From contig NZ_JACDSF010000048.1 of NCBI RefSeq assembly GCF_013449685.1, positions 42,724 through 84,173 on the forward strand: DNA of 41,450 bases, written 5' to 3'. The notes beneath the pieces are model-generated. The model worked only from the letters and a program-made list of their open reading frames with translations, had not been told where the DNA came from and made no database searches. Of the stretch, positions 37,971-41,450 are shown one piece after another. Source of the stretch: Pectobacterium brasiliense (GTDB lineage Bacteria > Pseudomonadota > Gammaproteobacteria > Enterobacterales > Enterobacteriaceae). Numbering within the stretch: position 1 is the stretch's first letter; each line of letters begins with the position of its first letter. Both the position numbers and the translations under genes were made by a program.

Positions 37971-38013
37971 CTTCTGTTCTCGTCCTCAGGCTGCTAGAAA
38001 AAAGAGGTGATGA

Positions 38014-38769
38014 ATGAATCTTATCAGTATCCCCGCACTTCAGGACAACTACATTTGGCTATTGAGCAATAAAGAAAATCGCTGTGTGATCGTCGATCCT
38101 GGTGAGGCGCCCCCGGTGCTTAATGCGCTCGATCAGCATTCACTTTTCCCCGAAGCAATCTTGCTCACCCACCATCATAACGACCATGTAGGAGGCGTCA
38201 GCGTGCTCCTCAAGCATTACCCTAATCTGCCTGTTTTTGGCCCAAAAGAAACCGCTAAATGCGGCGCGACCTACCTGGTGGAAGAAGGAAATGCCGTCTC
38301 TTTGTTAAATTCGGAATTTTCTGTAATTGAGGTTCCAGGGCACACATCTGGTCATATTGCTTACTACAGTGCGCCATTTTTGTTCTGTGGCGACACCCTA
38401 TTTTCAGCGGGATGCGGTCGTATTTTTGAAGGCAGCCCGAGACAAATGCATGAATCTATTCAAAAAATAGCAAAACTTCCTGATGATACGATAGTGTGCT
38501 GCGCTCATGAATACACGCTATCAAACTTAAGATTTTCTAATGCGATATTGCCAGAAGATCCCATTATTGAAGCTTATCTCCATGAAATCAGTCAGATACG
38601 AGAAAAATCGCAGTCTAGTTTACCAACGACATTAGGGCTGGAGAGAAAAATCAACCTATTCCTCCGCTGTCATGAAATTGATTTAAAAAGGAAATTATCA
38701 AAGGAACCTGAAAATATAGAGAATTGGCAAGTTTTTGAGATGCTACGTAGCAAGAAAGACTGCTTCTGA
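38014..38769 (+). CDS. gloB: Hydroxyacylglutathione hydrolase (glyoxalase II)
   Basis: A 251-aa metallo-beta-lactamase fold enzyme that hydrolyses S-lactoylglutathione, the second step of methylglyoxal detoxification. Metal site: [11 protein letters not shown] near residues 53-60, [33 protein letters not shown]. The start has agaggtgatga upstream. The second half uses noticeably more A/T-ending codons than the neighbouring genes, while the protein remains full length. Confidence 0.95.
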   Translation: MNLISIPALQDNYIWLLSNKENRCVIVDPGEAPPVLNALDQHSLFPEAILLTHHHNDHVGGVSVLLKHYPNLPVFGPKETAKCGATYLVEEGNAVSLLNSEFSVIEVPGHTSGHIAYYSAPFLFCGDTLFSAGCGRIFEGSPRQMHESIQKIAKLPDDTIVCCAHEYTLSNLRFSNAILPEDPIIEAYLHEISQIREKSQSSLPTTLGLERKINLFLRCHEIDLKRKLSKEPENIENWQVFEMLRSKKDCF

Positions 38770-38839
38770 AGGTTTAGGTTGTGCTATTCCTCTAATCAAA
38801 GTATCCTTGCTCGTCTTTTAAGCAACTATTGACCAACAT

Positions 38840-40213
38840 ATGAAGGCTAAAGCGATACTTATCGCCTCAGTCTTGCTGGCGGGTTGTCAGGTCTCACCAC
38901 ATGACACCTCTCAACCCAAGCAGCATGCACAGAGTTTGTCTTCGGCAAGTCAAAGTGAAGCAGGAAAGTACACAGATGGTCGAGAGGCCTCCGCGCGATG
39001 GCTAGATGACGATAGCCTCGCGCAACGAAATCTGTGGAACTTCATTGGCGACGAGCTGAAGATGGAGGTTCCGGAAAACGCCCGGATCCGCGAGCAAAAA
39101 ATGCGTTATTTGAACAATAAGAGCTATCTCCACGATGTAACATTACGGGCAGAGCCGTACATGTACTGGATAGTCGAGCAGATTAAGCAACGTAAAATGC
39201 CGATGGAACTGGTACTGCTACCCATAGTGGAGAGCGCTTTTGATCCAAGTGCCACATCATCCGCCAATGCCGCTGGGCTATGGCAGATTATCCCTGGCAC
39301 AGGACGCAATTATGGTTTGAAACAAAACCAGTGGTACGACGGACGTCGCGACGTGATTGCGTCTACGACGGCTGCGCTGGATATGATGCAACGACTCAAC
39401 ACGATGTTTGATGGCGACTGGTTATTGACCGTTGCCGCATACAACAGTGGTGAAGGCCGGGTTATGCAGGCGATGAAAGCGAATAAAGCAAAAGGAAAAT
39501 CAACCAGCTTCTGGGCGCTGGCGTTACCACGGGAAACGTCAATCTATGTTCCTAAGATGCTGGCTTTGAGCGATATTCTTAAAAACAGCAAGAAGTATGG
39601 CGTGAGTCTGCCGCAACCCAATGAAAGCCGCGCATTAGCAAAGGTTGAGCTGGGTCAGCAGATAGAGTTGACGCAAGCTGCTGAGATGGCTGGTTTGTCG
39701 TTGAATAAGCTGAAGAGCTATAACTCGGGCTATAAACGTAATGTTACCGCGCCAAATGGCCCACATTACATTATGGTTCCTAAAGCTCACGTTGAGCAGT
39801 TGAAAGATTCACTGGCTGATGGTGACATCGCAGCGGTTCAACCAACACGCTTAGCGCAAACGCAGCCAACGCCAGCATCACAGCAGTATAAGGTACGCTC
39901 AGGTGATACCTTATCAGCCATTGCGGCACGGCTTAATGTCAGCGCGAAAGATTTGCAGAGCTGGAACAATCTGCGTAGCGCTGGTGCGCTCAAGGTTGGC
40001 CAGACGTTGCAAGTAGCCAAAGCGTCAGGCAATAGCAGTTCTATCACCTACCAGGTTAGGAAGGGTGATTCACTGGCAAGTATTGCTAAACGGCATGGCG
40101 TAAATATCGCTGATGTGATGCGTTGGAATACGGTTATCAACAAGAATGCCAACATCCAGCCAGGCGATCGTCTGACGCTTTATGTTAGCAGCAACATAAA
40201 ACCTGATTCTTAA
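38840..40213 (+). CDS. mltD: Membrane-bound lytic murein transglycosylase D
   Basis: A 457-aa lipoprotein that cleaves peptidoglycan glycan strands. The lipobox is LLAGC, so Cys16 is the lipidated residue. The SLT domain has the catalytic Glu in VESAFDPSA and the AAGLWQIIPGTGRNYGL and AAYNSGEGRV motifs. Two LysM repeats at the C-terminus (starting QYKVRSGDTLSAIA and TYQVRKGDSLASIA) bind peptidoglycan. Same layout and similar length as E. coli MltD. An intrinsic terminator follows. Confidence 0.96.
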   Translation: MKAKAILIASVLLAGCQVSPHDTSQPKQHAQSLSSASQSEAGKYTDGREASARWLDDDSLAQRNLWNFIGDELKMEVPENARIREQKMRYLNNKSYLHDVTLRAEPYMYWIVEQIKQRKMPMELVLLPIVESAFDPSATSSANAAGLWQIIPGTGRNYGLKQNQWYDGRRDVIASTTAALDMMQRLNTMFDGDWLLTVAAYNSGEGRVMQAMKANKAKGKSTSFWALALPRETSIYVPKMLALSDILKNSKKYGVSLPQPNESRALAKVELGQQIELTQAAEMAGLSLNKLKSYNSGYKRNVTAPNGPHYIMVPKAHVEQLKDSLADGDIAAVQPTRLAQTQPTPASQQYKVRSGDTLSAIAARLNVSAKDLQSWNNLRSAGALKVGQTLQVAKASGNSSSITYQVRKGDSLASIAKRHGVNIADVMRWNTVINKNANIQPGDRLTLYVSSNIKPDS

Positions 40214-40240
40214 CGTCATATCAGAATCAGTGACGATAAG

Positions 40241-40274
40241 CAGCCCTCTACATCTGTAGATGGGCTGTTTTTTT
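40241..40274 (+). terminator. Terminator of mltD
   Basis: cagccc/gggctg plus tctac/gtaga form a bulged 11-bp stem with an atct loop, followed by seven T. Confidence 0.88.
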
Positions 40275-40281
40275 ATAGCGA

Positions 40282-41070
40282 TTAACTCAGGCTAAATTCA
40301 ACGAGCAGTGGGTTATGATCTGAGGCCTGAGTCACCAATACAGAAGACTGGTTAACGGTCAGCTCACGGTAAAAGACGAAATCGAGCGGGCGACCAAACG
40401 CCTTTCGCCGTTGGTCATCAACGAAATGTACCTCCTGCAACCCCATACTTATCGCAAACCGATTAAGTGCGTTAATACGCTGCTGACTCCACGCATTAAA
40501 ATCTCCGGCCATAATAGCTGGCCCCTGATGATGTACGAGTTGTTCCCCAATCGCAGCCAACTGCTTGGTATAAACCTCAACACCAAAACTAAAGTTAACC
40601 GCATGGATATTGATAACCATCAGCCTCTGGCCATTCTGAAGCGCGTAGACCGTCACCAAAGAGGACTTAGCCAAACGCAACAGGGGTTCCCTTTCACGTA
40701 AAGGACAGCAATATACTGGCTGAGCTGCTGATAGCGTCATCACACCAGATGGATGCTGCGGGAGAATAATGGCAGGAACCTGATCGGCAGAAAGGTAGTT
40801 AGTGGTTGCGAAACGGATGAGTTCTGGCGTGCTTTGCGCTTCCTGCAACAGAACTAGCTGGGTACCTTTACCGAAATTCTGCAACACGGAAAGCCAGTTC
40901 ACTCGTTGTTGCTTAAAAATATTCCACACCATGACGCGTAACACATCACCCTCCAGCAACAATGAGCCTGTCGGTAGCACTTGTCCCGGATAATGCATTT
41001 CCCCAGGAGGAAAGATACGTTCAGCCGGTTGGCCGGCAACATACCTCATTGCATAGGTTCTTTTCCGCAC
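40282..41070 (-). CDS. yafD: Endonuclease/exonuclease/phosphatase family protein YafD
   Basis: A 262-aa protein matching E. coli YafD (266 aa). EEP-fold motifs: [18 protein letters not shown], the metal-binding [11 protein letters not shown], and the C-terminal [11 protein letters not shown]. The substrate is not established. The start [19 protein letters not shown] matches E. coli. The E. coli neighbours yafC and yafE are absent here, leaving yafD next to mltD and the rRNA operon end. Confidence 0.93.
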   Translation of the reverse strand: MRKRTYAMRYVAGQPAERIFPPGEMHYPGQVLPTGSLLLEGDVLRVMVWNIFKQQRVNWLSVLQNFGKGTQLVLLQEAQSTPELIRFATTNYLSADQVPAIILPQHPSGVMTLSAAQPVYCCPLREREPLLRLAKSSLVTVYALQNGQRLMVINIHAVNFSFGVEVYTKQLAAIGEQLVHHQGPAIMAGDFNAWSQQRINALNRFAISMGLQEVHFVDDQRRKAFGRPLDFVFYRELTVNQSSVLVTQASDHNPLLVEFSLS

Positions 41071-41264
41071 GCCTAATCCACTATCGGTTTTAATACTCTA
41101 AATACCCTATCAAAAAAGAGTACTCTTCTGTTATAGAATTTTATCGCAGACTTACAATGTACGCTCGGCGATAGGGTAGGAAAAATGAAGTGATCGGCAA
41201 AAACAAAAAAGAAGAGAAGGAGAAAGGAACGAACTTATATACAAACTCTAATATTCAGAAACGA
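41071..41264. other. Gap between yafD and the rRNA operon end
   Basis: AT- and purine-rich sequence with no supported gene. It should contain the yafD promoter. A purine-rich stretch (about 41200-41232) has no assigned role. Confidence 0.4.
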
Positions 41265-41297
41265 AAGAGCCCCAAGGGTTAACTTAGGGCTTTTTTA
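41265..41297 (-). terminator. Terminator of the rRNA operon/tRNA-Asp
   Basis: agccc and gggct pair, extended by three more pairs past one mismatch, around a ggttaa loop. On the minus strand it lies 8 nt past the CCA end and is followed by ctttcgtttctg, a T-rich tract. Confidence 0.65.
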
Positions 41298-41304
41298 CAA
41301 TAAG

Positions 41305-41381
41305 TGGCGGAACGGACGGGGCTCTAACCCGCGACCCCCTGCGTGACAGGCAGGTATTCTAACCAACTGAACTACCGCTCC
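41305..41381 (-). tRNA. aspU: tRNA-Asp (anticodon GTC), rRNA-operon distal copy with altered T-loop
   Basis: A 77-nt tRNA with encoded CCA, identical to the copy at 35734-35810 except for one base in the T-loop: minus-strand ttagagc instead of ttcgagc. That is C56 to A, a position conserved in essentially all tRNAs because it pairs with G19 of the D-loop. Location 50 nt after the 5S end matches E. coli aspU in rrnH. It may be impaired; a sequencing error cannot be excluded. Confidence 0.93.
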
Positions 41382-41431
41382 ACCGAATTTCTCTACAACC
41401 ACCAGATTGCTCCGGCTTACTGCTTAATTTG

Positions 41432-41450
41432 ATGCCTGGCAGTTCCCTAC
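41432..41450 (-). rRNA. rrf: 5S rRNA, 3' end only
   Basis: Read on the minus strand, the last 19 nt of the window are gtagggaactgccaggcat, the conserved 3' end of enterobacterial 5S rRNA. The rest of the rRNA operon lies beyond the right edge. Confidence 0.92.

Overview
The window is chromosomal DNA of an enterobacterium of the soft-rot group, most likely Pectobacterium. Protein sequences stay close to Escherichia coli throughout, and gene order follows two E. coli blocks: erpA-hemL-(fhu)-mrcB-hrpB-thpR-sfsA-dksA-gluQ-pcnB-folK-panBCD-yadHG-can-hpt-speED, and yafD-mltD-gloB-yafS-rnhA-dnaQ-tRNA-Asp. The genus is inferred from this synteny, the gene content and the intergenic repeat families, not from a database search. 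It is ordinary core genome with short accessory patches. I see no prophage, integron, CRISPR array or defence island.

Layout. 1-5000: Fe-S and haem biosynthesis genes (erpA, hemL), then an accessory patch with a glutathione transferase, a MocR-type regulator and a divergent LysE-family exporter. 5000-9480: fhuCDB hydroxamate-siderophore uptake genes with a Fur-box-like site; the receptor gene fhuA, which lies beside them in E. coli, is absent, and the gap holds a MITE-like repeat. 9480-14531: mrcB and hrpB on the minus strand. 14618-22039: a plus-strand run thpR, sfsA, dksA, gluQ, pcnB, folK, panB, panC, panD (RNA processing, stringent response, folate and pantothenate synthesis). 22100-25764: yadHG exporter, carbonic anhydrase, hpt, a GNAT acetyltransferase. 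25765-28477: a two-gene ABC importer of the ferric-iron type with no binding-protein gene beside it. 29039-31198: yacC, speE, speD (spermidine). 31807-35609: nrdHIEF, class Ib ribonucleotide reductase. 35734-41070: tRNA-Asp, dnaQ, rnhA, yafS, gloB, mltD, yafD. 41305-41450: a second tRNA-Asp and the last 19 nt of a 5S rRNA, so the 3' end of an rRNA operon reading leftwards.

The most interesting material is intergenic. Two MITE-like elements (9053-9456 and 31222-31473) have ends resembling IS50/Tn5 outer ends, and each begins exactly 23 nt behind the stop codon of its upstream gene, in the same orientation. An ERIC element (28690-28955) is greatly enlarged. One of the MITEs and both arms of the ERIC carry copies of the same roughly 70-bp module of three or four consecutive hairpins. 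The stems differ in sequence between the copies but keep pairing, so two otherwise unrelated repeat families share a structure-conserved, sequence-variable insert. Other points worth a look are a second tRNA-Asp with the T-loop C56 changed to A, a pcnB gene without a normal start codon, small in-gene tandem repeats (folK tail, panB stop codon, nrdE N-terminus), and an ABC ATPase whose signature motif is LSNEQ.
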